A stretch of DNA of 57,766 nt from Hymenobacter elongatus (GCF_004745955.1 NZ_SRLD01000034.1:1-57766); one strand, 5' to 3'. Counted from the first letter of the stretch, positions 18,036 through 27,491 are shown. The notes: generated from the sequence alone by a model not told the origin. Made by a program: numbers and translations.

Positions 18036-20058
18036 TTTGCTCCTTCCGTTGCCTCGTTTCCGCCCGCTGAGTCGTGTTTTCCCGGGCCTGGTGCTCGGCC
18101 TGTTTCTGCTGGGCCCGGCCGCCGTGCGGGCCCAGGTGCTCGACGACTCCACTAAGGTGCTCTACGGGGCGAAAACGACCCGCATCATCCGGGAGGAGGA
18201 TATTCTGCGCGAGCAGTATGAAGGCCGTCTTATCGATACCACCCTGACCAACCAGATGCAGGCCCGCTACTGGTTTCACGACAGCACGTTTCAGCAGGAT
18301 CTGGGCAACGTGGGGACGGCCTCGCGCCACCTGCTCTGGCAGCCCAACCTGGCGCTTGGGGCCCGCTTCGGCCGCAACGCCTTCGACAAGTACGTGCGCA
18401 ACTCGGCCACTATTCCGTATTACGACACCCGCTCGCCCTACACGTTTTTTCGCTTCATTCAGAGTGGGGCCGGCGAGCAGGTTTTTGAGCTTTCCTACAC
18501 CCGCAGCATTGGTAAAAACACCAATATTGGCTTGGCCTACGAACGGTTTGCTTCCAACAAAGCCCTACAAACCAACGGGCGCGAAGGGCTGGCCGAGCAT
18601 TCCAACGTGCTGCTGTTTGCCCGCTTTCAAAGCAACAATGACCGCTACCACGGCCTGTTCAACGTGAGTACGGCCCGGCACCGGGCGGCCGAGCAGGGCG
18701 GTATTCGCTACCAGCCCGCCGATACGATTGGTGGCCTACGCACGCGCAACCTGTTCGACTACGCGTTGGAGCGGGTAAATCTGACGCAGGCGCTGAACGT
18801 GGATGACCGGGATGAGGTGCGCCTGGTACAAACCTACCGGCTGCTGGGCCGGGGCCTCACGGCCTACCATATTGTCGATTGGAAGCGCCAGTTCAACAAA
18901 TACAGCGACGAGCGGCTGATAACGGACCCCTTCACGAACCGCCTGCAGTTTTACCCGCGCGCCTTGCTGAGCCCCACGCTGACCAACGACCGGGCTGAGT
19001 ATCGCCAGTGGGAAAATACGATAGGCGTAATGGGCCACACGCCCGCTGTGGAATACCGCCTCTACGGCCGCTACCGGGATGCCAAGCTCAGCGCTCGTAG
19101 CTACTACGAAACCGCTGGTGTGGGCCAGATCAGGCCCACGCTGCCGACTGCGCCGCAATACGGCCAGGTATTTCTGGGCGGCACCGCTGGTTTCCGCTAC
19201 CGTAGTCTGGTGGCCATCGAAACGGCGGGCGAAATACTAGCCGTGCAAACCGTGCCCGAGGGCAAAGGACTGAGCGAATACTGGGTGCGCGCCTCGGCCC
19301 GGCTGGGCCCCCTGAGCGGGGAGTTTCTGAGCTCTTCCTACGCGCCAACGTTGACCCAACAGCAGTTCAGCGGTAACCATTACCGGTGGGACTACACGGG
19401 AGAATCTACTAAATTCCGCAATACGCTCGTCAACCAGATTACGGGCCGCATCAGCCAGAAGCTGGGCCGGCAGTATGTGGAGCTTTCCGGCAGCGTGGTG
19501 AACATCAACGACTTGGTGTATTACAAGCAGGATTCCTCCTCCGCGGAAAAAGGCGTAGAAGTGTTTTTCAAGACGGAGGGCCGGCCCGCGCAGTTGCCGA
19601 CGGCCAAAACCCTGCTGATTGGGGCGCTACGCCACCGTTTCAACGTGGGTAGGTTCTTTTTCGACAATCAGGCCACCGGTACCATCGGCGGCGACGGGCA
19701 GGGGCTGCGCATCCCGGGCCTGGTGGCCAATGGCAAAGTGTATTACCAGAACTATCTGTTCAAGAAGGCGTTATTCGGGCAGATCGGGGCTGAGGTCTAC
19801 TACCAGTCAGGCTTCAAACCCTACGACTATAGCCCCAGCACCCAGCAATTCTATTTGCAGGACCGCTTCACGGCCCGCAACTATTCCGTGGCCGATGTGT
19901 TTGTCATTACCGATATCAAAACGGTGTCCGTTTTCCTGAAAGTGGCTTACGTCAACCAAGGCCTCTACGACTTCGGTAATGGCTACTTCGCCTCGCCTCT
20001 GTACACGGGACTGCCCCGGCGGTTTCAGCTGGGTATCAAGTGGCAGTTTTTTGATTAA
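18028..20058 (+). CDS. Putative outer-membrane porin (Porin_10/PF14121-like)
   Basis: About 676 aa from a TTG at 18028 that overlaps the lpxK stop. A signal peptide follows (FPGLVLGLFLLGPAAVRAQ, cleavage after Ala-Gln). An ATG at 17974 is possible but would add an odd N-terminus. The body is alternating aromatic beta-strands throughout (ARYWFHDS, FELSYTRSIGKNTNIGLAYERF, VEYRLYGRYRDAKL) and it ends QLGIKWQFFD, an outer-membrane barrel-type C-terminus with aromatic residues. The family is Bacteroidota-specific and of unknown substrate. Location is the outer membrane by inference. Confidence 0.85.
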   Translation: MSDLLLPLPRFRPLSRVFPGLVLGLFLLGPAAVRAQVLDDSTKVLYGAKTTRIIREEDILREQYEGRLIDTTLTNQMQARYWFHDSTFQQDLGNVGTASRHLLWQPNLALGARFGRNAFDKYVRNSATIPYYDTRSPYTFFRFIQSGAGEQVFELSYTRSIGKNTNIGLAYERFASNKALQTNGREGLAEHSNVLLFARFQSNNDRYHGLFNVSTARHRAAEQGGIRYQPADTIGGLRTRNLFDYALERVNLTQALNVDDRDEVRLVQTYRLLGRGLTAYHIVDWKRQFNKYSDERLITDPFTNRLQFYPRALLSPTLTNDRAEYRQWENTIGVMGHTPAVEYRLYGRYRDAKLSARSYYETAGVGQIRPTLPTAPQYGQVFLGGTAGFRYRSLVAIETAGEILAVQTVPEGKGLSEYWVRASARLGPLSGEFLSSSYAPTLTQQQFSGNHYRWDYTGESTKFRNTLVNQITGRISQKLGRQYVELSGSVVNINDLVYYKQDSSSAEKGVEVFFKTEGRPAQLPTAKTLLIGALRHRFNVGRFFFDNQATGTIGGDGQGLRIPGLVANGKVYYQNYLFKKALFGQIGAEVYYQSGFKPYDYSPSTQQFYLQDRFTARNYSVADVFVITDIKTVSVFLKVAYVNQGLYDFGNGYFASPLYTGLPRRFQLGIKWQFFD

Positions 20059-20098
20059 GTTACTGGGAAACTACGCGCCATCCCGGCGTGCATAAGAT

Positions 20099-20710
20099 AT
20101 GGAAGCACCGGAATTCAAGGAGAAAACCATCCTTAAGCTCAAGCTGAATACCGACCCGCGGTGGGTGAATATTGCCAGCAAAAATATTGAGGATATCCTC
20201 GTCGACCATGCGTACTGCGAGCAGAAAGCAGCCAGTACCGGCATTTCGCTCATCGTGAAGTATCCCGAGAAAACCCGTCTTGTGGATGAGCTTACGGCGT
20301 TGGTGGCGGAAGAATGGGCCCACTTCGAGCGGGTGCTGCTGGAGCTGCGCAAGCGCGGTTTTGCCCTGGGCCCGCAGCGGCGCGACGACTACGTGGTGCA
20401 GCTCATGACCCACGTGCGCCGGGGCGACCACCGCGACCGGCAGCTCATGGACATGCTGCTGGTAAGCGCCCTGATTGAGGCCCGGAGCTGTGAGCGGTTC
20501 AAGCTGCTCTGGCAGCACATTCCTGACCCCGACCTCAGTAAATTCTATTACGAGCTGATGGTGTCGGAAGCCGCCCATTTCGTGAGCTACGTAGATCTGG
20601 CCAAGGAATATCGCGACCCAAAGGAGGTGGATGTGCGGCTGCAGGAGCTGTTGAAGATAGAAGGTGACATCATTACCAACCTGCCCGTGCGCGACGACCG
20701 CATGCACTAA
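20099..20710 (+). CDS. miaE: tRNA hydroxylase MiaE
   Basis: Diiron monooxygenase that hydroxylates the isopentenyl side chain of ms2i6A37 in tRNA to ms2io6A. 203 aa, normal for the family. Ferritin-like helices carry the iron ligands: HAYCEQKAAST, EEWAHFERVLLEL (E-x2-H spacing), ALIEARSCERF and SEAAHFVSYVDLA. The substrate is produced by MiaA then MiaB; miaB is also in this window, miaA is not. It lies 40 nt after the porin gene in the same direction. Confidence 0.95.
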   Translation: MEAPEFKEKTILKLKLNTDPRWVNIASKNIEDILVDHAYCEQKAASTGISLIVKYPEKTRLVDELTALVAEEWAHFERVLLELRKRGFALGPQRRDDYVVQLMTHVRRGDHRDRQLMDMLLVSALIEARSCERFKLLWQHIPDPDLSKFYYELMVSEAAHFVSYVDLAKEYRDPKEVDVRLQELLKIEGDIITNLPVRDDRMH

Positions 20711-20795
20711 GTGAAGCAGCAACCAGAATCATTAGTTGGCACGAAAGATGAGCATCTCGCGTAGTCTTTGCCCAAACCGTCGTACTCCCCAGTAT

Positions 20796-21257
20796 ATGAA
20801 AGCGTTATACGCCCTGCTGCTTTTGCTTTTTGCGACGACGGGACTGGCTTTTGGCCAGACTGCCCCGCCCAAAGTAGACTTCTGTGGTCAGCAGTATGCC
20901 GTGCCGGCCAGTGCCACGCTGGTGTCGCCTTACCAGGTGCGCTCCGAGGAGTTCGACATCATGCTGATGTACGTCAATTACGGGGACCTGCGCAGCGGAC
21001 CGGCCGAGTATAGTAAGGACCGGATGAAAAAGCTGAAAGGAATTGACTTGCAAGAGGTAGCGTGTTTCATTCAAAATACGCCCGCCAAAGCCTACAAGTT
21101 TGGCTACCCCACCGACAAGGGCATGGCCTATGAGATACTGGCATATGGGGTGAATAAGGGACAGCCGGTCGTGATTCAGCTGACGCTGGACGTGGACCCC
21201 TACAGCAACAAGGAGATTCCCGAATTTCCCCGTCAGTTCGTGCATTTCGACAAGTAG
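20796..21257 (+). CDS. Secreted protein of unknown function (153 aa)
   Basis: Start at 20796 chosen because it yields a clean signal peptide (MKALYALLLLLFATTGLAFG, cleavage after Gly-Gln); the longer frame to 20736 does not. The mature part is about 130 residues, mixed alpha/beta, with two cysteines (DFCGQQYAVP and EVACFIQ) that could form a disulfide. It ends FPRQFVHFDK. No family recognised. It is followed by a very strong terminator, so it is the last gene of the lpxK-porin-miaE run or a separate unit. Confidence 0.8.
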   Translation: MKALYALLLLLFATTGLAFGQTAPPKVDFCGQQYAVPASATLVSPYQVRSEEFDIMLMYVNYGDLRSGPAEYSKDRMKKLKGIDLQEVACFIQNTPAKAYKFGYPTDKGMAYEILAYGVNKGQPVVIQLTLDVDPYSNKEIPEFPRQFVHFDK

Positions 21258-21303
21258 CTGACCAGCCGCTGTTGCGCTTAGCGGCGGTACACTGGAATCT
21301 CAA

Positions 21304-21346
21304 AAAAAGCCTTGCATCTGCTGGAAAGGCAGATGCAAGGCTTTTT
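21304..21346. terminator. Strong bidirectional terminator
   Basis: A perfect 18-bp stem (21304-21321 with 21329-21346), A5-led and T5-ended, with a 7-nt loop. It separates the plus-strand secreted-protein gene from the convergent minus-strand GH2 gene and can serve both. Confidence 0.95.
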
Positions 21347-21388
21347 CGCGTTTGTGAAGTACTGTTTTGGCTTGCCGAATCACTTGCC

Positions 21389-23236
21389 TTAGGCTGGCCC
21401 TTGAGTCTGTCGGGAGTTGAGCAGCCCCGCCGGCACTGAGAGTTCTCCGGTGTGCGGATCGATAACGCCGTTGCGCTCATCCTCAATATTGGTGGCCTGC
21501 GTGTATACGTCGCCGGCAATGGGACGGGAGCGGAGCTCCTGCTTAAACTGCCGGATACGCTCGGTGCGCTCCTCACCGGCTTGGGGGCCGCCATAATCGG
21601 CAAAGCCAAAGCCGCCCCATTCGCTCACAATCAGGGGTTTCTGACGCCGGTAGAAGAAGGCATCGCCGATAACTAGCGGGAAGGCAGCTACGCCAATCAG
21701 CTCGCCTTGCACGAGGCGGTCGAGCAGGTCGCGCCAGCGGGGAAGGTCGGGGGTGTAGAGGTGGGCCGTGAGTAGGTCGGACTTCAGGCGGCCTTCAGCA
21801 GAAATATGTTGCCAGCCATCATTGTCAACAACCAGAAACTGCGGGTGCTCAATCTGCAGGTAGTGGTAGGTATCGGTGATGTAGCGGCGGGTTTCGGGGT
21901 TAGTGGCAATATCCTGGCAGCCCCAGTCCTCATTGTACAGGCTCCAGATAACCACCGAGGGATGCGACTCAATCAGGGCTAGCATGCGCAGCAGCTCCTC
22001 GCGGTGGTTCTGGCGGCTGCGCGGGCTGGAGGTGTGCGGACTCGGCACTTCCACCCACAGCAGCAGGCCCAGTTCGTCGGCCAGGTTATAAATGCGCGGA
22101 TCGACACCGGCAATATGTACCCGCACCAGGTTGCAGCCCAACGCCAGCATGGCGTGCATGTGGCGCTGCATTTCCTCGTACGTGGCCGTGCCGGGCTGGT
22201 AGAGAATACCGTCGAGGTAGGTTGGCTTGTTGTTCAGGTATACATGCTTGCCCCGCGACTCAATTTTGCGCAGGCCAAAGTGGGTTTCGATCTGGGCCGC
22301 GTAGCCATCCGAATCAATGAGTTGAGCCACGAGCTGGTACAGGTGCGGGGTTTCCGGTGACCAGAGCCGGGCACCGGGCATTTCCATCACCACGCGCTGC
22401 TGCTTCTGGCCGGCTTCGAGGCGCAGGGGAAAATCGGAGCTGAACAGCGGCGGCACTCCGTTTTTGCGGCCCTGCTCAAACACCTGCAGACGCAGCGTGT
22501 AGGGGCCCGGGTCGTGGATGCGGGTGGCGATGTTGAAGCGCACCAGCTGGTCTTCCACCACGCTATCGACGCCCAGGCGGGAGCGGAGGCGGTTGCGCTC
22601 CACCATTTCGAGCCACACGCTGCGTACGGCCCCGGTGTAGGTTTGGTACCAGATGCCGCCGCGCTTATAAATGTGCGACTCCTGCTTGCCACGGGTGGTT
22701 TCGGCGTCCATCGTGTCGGCGATGCGTACCGTAAGCCGATTGACGAGGTGCAGATTTTCTTCCCGCAGTTCATAAGAGAATGACGTGTACTCGCCGTAAT
22801 GGACGTCTTCGCCCTCAATCGTGCGCAGCTGGCGGCCGTTGAGCCACACCCGCGTTTCGTAGCCGCAGGCCCCGAAAGTGAGCTGAAACATGGAGCGCAG
22901 CAACGGCGCTTCGATTTCGGGTAGCGTAAACTCCCGCTCGTACCACGCCACCACTTTATCCTGCCACCCCGACGGCTGACTTTGCCCCTTGGCCTGCGCC
23001 ATGTGGGCCTCGATGGAGCCCGGCCACTGGGCCTTATGCTCGTAGTTGTGGCCCAGGTGCCAGCCATCCCGCAGGCCGCTGTCGTCGGCATCAAGGGCAA
23101 AATTCCATTCGCCGTCCAGCAGCACGTGGTTGTTGAGTCGCAGCACGGCGCGGGGCAGCGGGTTGCGCATTTCCTCAATCGGGCGGGTTTCTTCCTGGCT
23201 GGCCGACAGGCCGTAGTTCGTGTGTTCGGAGTTCAT
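21389..23236 (-). CDS. Glycoside hydrolase family 2 enzyme, cytoplasmic form
   Basis: 615 aa with the usual order: N-terminal sugar-binding jelly roll (about 35-195, LDGEWNFALD, ETRVWLNGRQL), Ig-like domain, then the TIM barrel. The acid/base is the Glu in IWSLYNEDWG and the nucleophile is the Glu in IVSEWGGFG. Family members are beta-galactosidases, beta-glucuronidases or mannosidases, and I cannot choose among them. There is no signal peptide, so a cytoplasmic role on imported sugar is likely. The length is nearer to the glucuronidase-type (about 600) than LacZ (over 1000). No transporter or regulator is adjacent. Confidence 0.92.
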   Translation of the reverse strand: MNSEHTNYGLSASQEETRPIEEMRNPLPRAVLRLNNHVLLDGEWNFALDADDSGLRDGWHLGHNYEHKAQWPGSIEAHMAQAKGQSQPSGWQDKVVAWYEREFTLPEIEAPLLRSMFQLTFGACGYETRVWLNGRQLRTIEGEDVHYGEYTSFSYELREENLHLVNRLTVRIADTMDAETTRGKQESHIYKRGGIWYQTYTGAVRSVWLEMVERNRLRSRLGVDSVVEDQLVRFNIATRIHDPGPYTLRLQVFEQGRKNGVPPLFSSDFPLRLEAGQKQQRVVMEMPGARLWSPETPHLYQLVAQLIDSDGYAAQIETHFGLRKIESRGKHVYLNNKPTYLDGILYQPGTATYEEMQRHMHAMLALGCNLVRVHIAGVDPRIYNLADELGLLLWVEVPSPHTSSPRSRQNHREELLRMLALIESHPSVVIWSLYNEDWGCQDIATNPETRRYITDTYHYLQIEHPQFLVVDNDGWQHISAEGRLKSDLLTAHLYTPDLPRWRDLLDRLVQGELIGVAAFPLVIGDAFFYRRQKPLIVSEWGGFGFADYGGPQAGEERTERIRQFKQELRSRPIAGDVYTQATNIEDERNGVIDPHTGELSVPAGLLNSRQTQGPA

Positions 23237-23301
23237 TGGAAAGGCGTTAGGTAGAAACCGGACGATGGCTGACTATACGTAACGAGGCCCGAACACAGGC
23301 G

Positions 23302-23343
23302 AAAAAATGCTGACCCCCGCCAGCACGAAGCGGCAGGGGTCAG
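23302..23343 (-). terminator. Terminator after the lipoprotein gene
   Basis: The hairpin CTGACCCCCGCC (from 23310) pairs with GGCAGGGGTCAG (to 23343) with one mismatch. The A6 at 23302-23307 gives a U-run on the minus strand. It ends the 23364-24143 gene. Confidence 0.75.
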
Positions 23344-23363
23344 GCAATCAATCGGGGCGGGTC

Positions 23364-24143
23364 CTAAAAGCGTAGGGCAAATGTGCCGTTGGTTACCGTG
23401 GCGTACTTGGCCGGATACGAGCTGGGGTCGGTGCCATTGAAGCCGAAGCTGCCGCTGATGGTGCCGTTGGCTACGCTGTAGGTGGTGATGGTAACGGTGC
23501 CGCTGCCATCGGCCAGGAAAGCGCCCGTGCGGATGCCGCCGTCCAGGCGCACCAGCTGGCCGATTTCGTACGTACCGCCCAACCGGTAGGTGCCGTTGCC
23601 GGAAAAGCTCCGGTGAAGTGTGAGGCTCAACTGGTCGCGCCGGGTGCCGTTGCTGGCCTCTGCCGTGAGGCTCAGAATGTGGCCCGCATCATCTACCTGC
23701 CCGGTAATGGTGCCGGAGCTGTATTGGATACCGTCGGTGGTCCAGCTCATGGTGCCGCTGCGGACGGTACCGTCGGAGCTGACCGTGACGGTGCCCGCCC
23801 CGGCCTTCTGGCCGGCCACAATGGTAATGGTGCGGTTGGCCGGGGCCGTGTAGCCGGGGGCGGCAGTGAAGCTCAGCGTGTACTGGCCGGGAGCCAGGTT
23901 GGCGAGGTTGAACAGACCCGTGGTGGCGTCAGGCAGGACTGGAAACATGAGCCCGCCGCTGGAAGTTGCTGTTACCTTCGTAAGGGCCGTGGCCGGAAGC
24001 ACGGTGCCTTCCAGGGAGCCGGTGGTGGCCACCGCTGGCGGCGTGGGGGTGGGGTCCGACTTCTTCATACAGCCGAAGGGGGTGAGCAGCAGAGTGACGG
24101 CCGTAAGCAGTATGATAATACGGGGAGAGGATAAAAAGACCAT
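23364..24143 (-). CDS. Secreted lipoprotein with Ig-like carboxypeptidase-regulatory domain
   Basis: 259 aa. The N-terminal signal ends in a lipobox-like LTPFGC (Cys about 25), followed by a Pro/Thr linker. Residues about 40-115 resemble a carboxypeptidase-regulatory/SdrD-B type Ig repeat (SLEGTVLPATALTKVTATSS, NLAPGQYTLSFTAAPGYT). The C-terminal half is Gly/Thr-rich beta structure (GSGTVTITTYSVANGTISG). Probably displayed on the outer membrane. No function can be assigned. It is upstream of its own terminator and separated from the next minus gene by 107 nt. Confidence 0.82.
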   Translation of the reverse strand: MVFLSSPRIIILLTAVTLLLTPFGCMKKSDPTPTPPAVATTGSLEGTVLPATALTKVTATSSGGLMFPVLPDATTGLFNLANLAPGQYTLSFTAAPGYTAPANRTITIVAGQKAGAGTVTVSSDGTVRSGTMSWTTDGIQYSSGTITGQVDDAGHILSLTAEASNGTRRDQLSLTLHRSFSGNGTYRLGGTYEIGQLVRLDGGIRTGAFLADGSGTVTITTYSVANGTISGSFGFNGTDPSSYPAKYATVTNGTFALRF

Positions 24144-24250
24144 CAGATAAGCAGAGAGTTACGTAATAAGCAGAGGAAAACCCGTTTCGCGCCAAGCAAG
24201 CTGACACGAAATAGGACAAGATAAAGATGAAAGAAAAAGGCCGGGCCAAC

Positions 24251-25528
24251 TCAGGTTTTTTGCTTTTTCTTCTTGGCTGCTGGAAACAGTATGTTGTTCA
24301 GAATCAGCCGGTAGCCGGGCGAGTTGGGGTGCAGCGACAGGTCGGTCGGCTCCTCTTCCACCAGGTGTTGGTAGTCCTCCGGGTCGTGGCCGCTATAGAA
24401 CGTCCAGGTGCCTTTGCCCAGCGTGCCGTGCATGTAGCGTACTTCGCCCGAGGCCTTATTATCGCCCATCATCACCACATCCGACTTGATGAGCTGCTTG
24501 CGAAACGCCGTGGTTTGACCCATGAAGCCTTTCACCGTCTTCTCGTGGTTCTGGGTGAGCATGGTCGGTACGGGGTCATACTTAGCCGAGAAGGTGAAGA
24601 GCTGGAAATAGTCGTTGTCCTCGTACACGCCCCGCTCGCCGGGCTGCATATCGATGTTGGAGTACTCATACTGGTACGGGTCGCGCACGATCTGGAAGTC
24701 CTTAAAGGCCAGGGTGCGGTTGAAGTTGAGCTTGGATTGGGCAGTAGGGTCGGCCGGGTCGCCGTCGTACATGCTTTCCACCATATCCAGGCCCAGGCCA
24801 GCCAGGGCAATATCGTAGGTGTCGGTGGCCGAGCACATAGCGAACTGAAAGCCGCCGCCGGCAATGAACTCCTGCATCTTAGTCACCACCGCACCTTTCA
24901 TCTGGCTCACCTTTGCGAAATTATGCCGCTTGGCAGCCGCTTCGGCGTCGCGCTGCTGCTGCTGGTACCAGGGGCGGTTGCGGTAGGAGGCATAAAACTT
25001 GCCGTATTCGCCCGTAAAATCCTCGTGGTGCAGGTGCAGCCAGTCGTACTTGGGCAGCACGCCGTTGAGCACGTCGTCGTCGTAGATTTCGGTATAAGGA
25101 ATTTCGGCGTAGCTCAGCACCAGCGTCACGGCATCGTCCCAGGGCTGCTTGCCCTTGGGCGTGTACACCGCAATTTTGGGGGCCTTCTCCAGCTTCATGA
25201 TGTCCATGTTGGCGTTGGGCTCGGCTATTTCGGCCAGAATGCTGCCGTACTGCGCTTCCGAAATCACCTGGTAGGTGATGCCCCGCACGGCCAGCTCATT
25301 TTCCAGCCCCTGGGCGTTTTCGCAGGCAAAGCTGCCGCCCCGGTAGTTCAGCAGCCAGTCGACTTCTACCTGCCGGGCCAGCAGCCAGTAGGCTATGCCG
25401 TAGGCCTTCAGATGCTCTTTCTGCACCTGGTCCATGGGAATAAAAACATGGTTGGCCCACGCCACGGCCGGGCCGCCGAGCCACGCCGCAACCAGCAGCA
25501 AAAGAGGCAGAATTCGCTTCAGCACCAT
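24251..25528 (-). CDS. Secreted Bacteroidota family usually mislabelled 'asparagine synthetase B'
   Basis: 425 aa with a signal peptide (LPLLLLVAAWLGGPAVAWA). The body matches a highly conserved Bacteroidota family I recall being annotated as asparagine synthetase B: HVFIPMDQVQKEHLKAYG, VDWLLNYRGGSFACEN, YDWLHLHHEDFTGEYGKFY, GFQFAMCSATDTYDIAL, PTMLTQNHEKTVKGFMGQT, GHDPEDYQH and a lysine-rich end. None of the AsnB hallmarks is present: no N-terminal Cys2 glutaminase nucleophile and no SGGxDS ATP-pyrophosphatase loop. Export from the cytoplasm also argues against AsnB. The His/Asp-rich motifs suggest metal binding or a gatase-like fold. True function unknown. Confidence 0.85.
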   Translation of the reverse strand: MVLKRILPLLLLVAAWLGGPAVAWANHVFIPMDQVQKEHLKAYGIAYWLLARQVEVDWLLNYRGGSFACENAQGLENELAVRGITYQVISEAQYGSILAEIAEPNANMDIMKLEKAPKIAVYTPKGKQPWDDAVTLVLSYAEIPYTEIYDDDVLNGVLPKYDWLHLHHEDFTGEYGKFYASYRNRPWYQQQQRDAEAAAKRHNFAKVSQMKGAVVTKMQEFIAGGGFQFAMCSATDTYDIALAGLGLDMVESMYDGDPADPTAQSKLNFNRTLAFKDFQIVRDPYQYEYSNIDMQPGERGVYEDNDYFQLFTFSAKYDPVPTMLTQNHEKTVKGFMGQTTAFRKQLIKSDVVMMGDNKASGEVRYMHGTLGKGTWTFYSGHDPEDYQHLVEEEPTDLSLHPNSPGYRLILNNILFPAAKKKKQKT

Positions 25529-25759
25529 CGGGTTCTGCTAAGTCAGGGGGGAAGGTAAAATAACCGTACAACAAACAGACCCGCAGAATTCCGTCGGGGT
25601 TGCCAGGTTGGGCAAACAGGCCTAAACAAATGTAGCGAAACAGGCCGGAGTTTGCCGGAAAGCGGTTACCTTGCGAAACCAGCTATTGAGGCCAAATCAG
25701 CGTTTGCGCTCGATTAAACCATTTTTAGCCGCTTCGCCCGGACGATTATTGTCGCTGCT

Positions 25760-26998
25760 ATGCACCTGCTCGAAAACATCAAGGAGGCTTTCCGCTCCAT
25801 TCACAGTAATCTGCTGCGTACCGTTCTTACGGCCCTGATCGTGAGCATCGGCATCATGTCGCTGGTTGGCATTCTGACGGCCATCGACGCCATCAAGTAC
25901 TCGCTGAATCAGACATTTGCCAGCTTGGGTGCCAATTCGTTCGAGATGAAAGCCAAGGGCTACACCAACCGCGTCCGGCGCGGCGGCGTGCAGGGCAAAA
26001 CCTACCCGGCCATTACCTACCTGCAAGCCAAGCAGTACAAGGAGCAGTTGGGGGACGAAGGGCAGGTGGGCATTTCGGCCTACATTGCCGGAGCCGCCGA
26101 AGTGAAGGCCGAAGGTCAGAAAACCAACCCCAATATGAACGTGGTGGCGGGCGACGAGAACTACCTTCAGATTCAGAATTATAACCTCTCCCGGGGCCGG
26201 GCTTTTTCGTCGATCGAACTGGACAATGGTACCAATGTGGCCATTGTGGGCAAGGAAATTACCGACAAGCTGTTTCCCAACCAAAGCCCCGTCGACCGGT
26301 ATATCTACCTGCTGGGTCGTCGGTTTCAGGTGGTGGGCGAGCTGGAGAAGAGCGGCAGCACCATGGGCGGCGGCGGGGCCGACCGTATGGTGCTGATTCC
26401 GCTGGAAACCGGCAACCAGATGCCCCGGCAGCGGGCCCTGACCTACGACATTAAAACCGCGACGCTGGACCCCGAAAACCTAACCTACCTCACGGGCCAG
26501 GCCACCGGCATCATGCGCGCCGTGCGCCACGACCAGCTGGCGCAGCAAGACAGCTTCGAGGTGGAGCGCAGCGACTCGTTGGCCGGCAAGCTCGATTCGC
26601 TGTCGGGTAATCTGCGCATGGGCGGCGGCCTGGTGGGCTTCATCACTTTGCTCGGGGCCAGCATTGCCCTGATGAATATCATGATGGTGTCGGTGACGGA
26701 GCGCACCCGCGAAATCGGTATTCGCAAGGCTTTGGGGGCTACCTCCCGCCAGATTCGGCAGCAGTTCCTGATCGAGGCCATCGTAATATGCGTGCTCGGT
26801 GGCCTGCTGGGAATCGTGCTGGGTGTCACGATGGGCAACTCTATTTCCCTCTTTATTGGGGAAGGAGCTTTCCTCGTGCCGTGGTTCTGGATGACGATGG
26901 GCCTGGCTATCTGCATTGCCGTGGGCCTGGCCTCGGGCTACTACCCGGCCAGCAAAGCCGCCGGCCTCGACCCGATTGAGTCCTTGCGCTACGAGTAA
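25760..26998 (+). CDS. MacB-type ABC transporter permease
   Basis: 412 aa with the MacB/LolC layout: first membrane helix at about residues 20-42 (LLRTVLTALIVSIGIMSLVG), a large periplasmic MacB_PCD domain, then three helices at the C-terminus (FtsX domain) with the hallmark VTERTREIGIRKALGATSRQIRQQFLIEA. It ends ASKAAGLDPIESLRYE, the conserved permease tail. It needs an ATPase partner (MacB/LolD-like) and a membrane-fusion protein, neither of which is next to it. The substrate could be lipoprotein, peptide or a drug. Confidence 0.94.
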   Translation: MHLLENIKEAFRSIHSNLLRTVLTALIVSIGIMSLVGILTAIDAIKYSLNQTFASLGANSFEMKAKGYTNRVRRGGVQGKTYPAITYLQAKQYKEQLGDEGQVGISAYIAGAAEVKAEGQKTNPNMNVVAGDENYLQIQNYNLSRGRAFSSIELDNGTNVAIVGKEITDKLFPNQSPVDRYIYLLGRRFQVVGELEKSGSTMGGGGADRMVLIPLETGNQMPRQRALTYDIKTATLDPENLTYLTGQATGIMRAVRHDQLAQQDSFEVERSDSLAGKLDSLSGNLRMGGGLVGFITLLGASIALMNIMMVSVTERTREIGIRKALGATSRQIRQQFLIEAIVICVLGGLLGIVLGVTMGNSISLFIGEGAFLVPWFWMTMGLAICIAVGLASGYYPASKAAGLDPIESLRYE

Positions 26999-27071
26999 TA
27001 ACTGCCGCAAACGGGCGGGTCTTCAGCGCACATAAGCCCAGTAGTATGTTCGGTTTTTCGTTTTAGTATCC

Positions 27072-27491
27072 TTGCTAAGCCGGGCCGTAAACGGCAACTC
27101 CCAGCGGCGCTCCGATGAAACTCAGCTGCGTCAGGAGCTCTTGGCGCAGCAGCGGCGGCAGTTCCTGTACGCCCAGATTCCAGACGTGTACGAGGCGGAG
27201 CAGCGGTTTGGATCTGCGTTTACGGCACTGGTCGAGCTACTCGTACGGCACGACTTGGCGGGCTTGGGTACTGCCGCCGCCGGCTCTCCCCTGTATCCGG
27301 AGCTAGCGCGCACTGTGCTGTAGCAACTGCCTAAAGCGCACTAGTATCCGCAACTGCTGGAACTCGTGCGCCGAGAGGTGTCGCTGTAGTTTGGCCGCCG
27401 TTGCGCCGAGTTAAGTGAAGTGGATATGCTGGCCCAACACACTGATGCGTGGCGAGCCCAGTTGAGGCGGAATGAATTGGACTCGGCCTAA
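27072..27491 (+). pseudogene. Decayed gene of unknown family with three in-frame TAG codons
   Basis: One frame stays coding-like for about 140 codons from a TTG at 27072 (no ATG available) to TAA 27489-27491, but is cut by TAG at 27321, 27342 and 27387. Codon choice is typical of the genome on both sides of each stop. The translation is helical and Arg/Gln/Leu-rich (RRQFLYAQIPDVYEAEQRF, YPQLLELVRREVSL, CAELSEVDMLAQHTDAWRAQ). Each TAG stands where CAG (Gln) would fit. A C-to-T decay of a cytoplasmic gene is the simplest reading. No family recognised. Confidence 0.55.

Noticed and set aside
24251..25528. True asparagine synthetase B
   Set aside because: No Cys2 glutaminase residue, no SGGxDS loop, and a signal peptide is present.
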